Shown: positions 5,272-5,284 of the stretch, piece by piece | Layout of the letters: every line of letters starts with the position of its first letter | How positions within the stretch are numbered: the first letter of the stretch is position 1 | Source: Gemmatimonadota bacterium | GTDB taxonomy: Bacteria; Gemmatimonadota; Gemmatimonadetes; Longimicrobiales; Gaopeijiaceae | Reading direction: 5' to 3' | DNA: 5,284 nt | NCBI GenBank assembly: GCA_030550695.1 | Contig: JAUQOX010000206.1 | Span: 1-5,284, forward strand | Made by a program: the position numbers and the translations under genes | The notes under the pieces: generated by a model | Database searches by the model: none | What the model was told of the DNA's origin: nothing | What the model saw: only the letters and a program-made list of their open reading frames with translations

Positions 5272-5284
5272 CAATGATATCATT
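5266..5284 (-). promoter_or_regulatory. Putative operator: 12-bp palindrome plus a second TGATAT box
   Basis: AATGATATCATT (5273-5284) is a perfect palindrome at the window edge, so its flank is only partly seen. On the minus strand TGATAT occurs at 5282-5277 and again at 5271-5266, exactly 11 bp apart, about one helical turn, and the second copy overlaps the -10 element. Arc-family dimers are known to bind adjacent half-sites about 11 bp apart, and an Arc-like protein is encoded in this operon, so autorepression is a natural inference. A looser inverted pair, GTGAT (5272-5268) and ATCAC (5254-5250), extends the pattern toward the transcript start. Confidence 0.5.

Overview
This is a GC-rich window, roughly two thirds G+C by eye, and every gene I can support lies on the minus strand. 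A tripartite pump with a TolC-type outer-membrane channel implies an organism with an outer membrane. Base composition and the style of the efflux proteins (for example an adaptor with an Ala/Gly/Pro linker) remind me of Gemmatimonadota or a similar GC-rich diderm. That is an impression only; no rRNA or other phylogenetic marker is present.

In transcription order (right to left) the window starts with an AT-rich island at 5263-5284. It holds a perfect 12-bp palindrome, two TGATAT boxes 11 bp apart and an extended -10 element. A tightly packed three-gene unit follows: an SPFH/band-7 membrane scaffold protein (5200-4298), a 78-residue Arc-like ribbon-helix-helix DNA-binding protein (4287-4051) and a small DUF454/YbaN-type membrane protein (4054-3644). 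The SPFH and Arc-like genes are 10 nt apart; the Arc-like and DUF454 genes overlap by ATGA.

A 289-bp gap (3643-3355) without a convincing gene comes next. It is very GC-rich and holds several inverted repeats and a four-run G-tract. After it lies a second unit, an RND efflux system: periplasmic adaptor (3354-2143), TolC-family outer-membrane factor (2146-734, ATGA overlap) and the start of an RND inner-membrane pump (731 to the left edge, cut after 243 codons). Together these should form one proton-driven export pump spanning inner membrane, periplasm and outer membrane. The substrate cannot be read from the sequence.

The most interesting part is the SPFH - Arc-like - DUF454 unit and its promoter. 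The 11-bp phasing of the TGATAT boxes is what tandem ribbon-helix-helix dimers would need, and one box overlaps the -10 element. This suggests that the Arc-like protein represses its own membrane-protein operon. I see no CRISPR array, insertion sequence, tRNA or rRNA.
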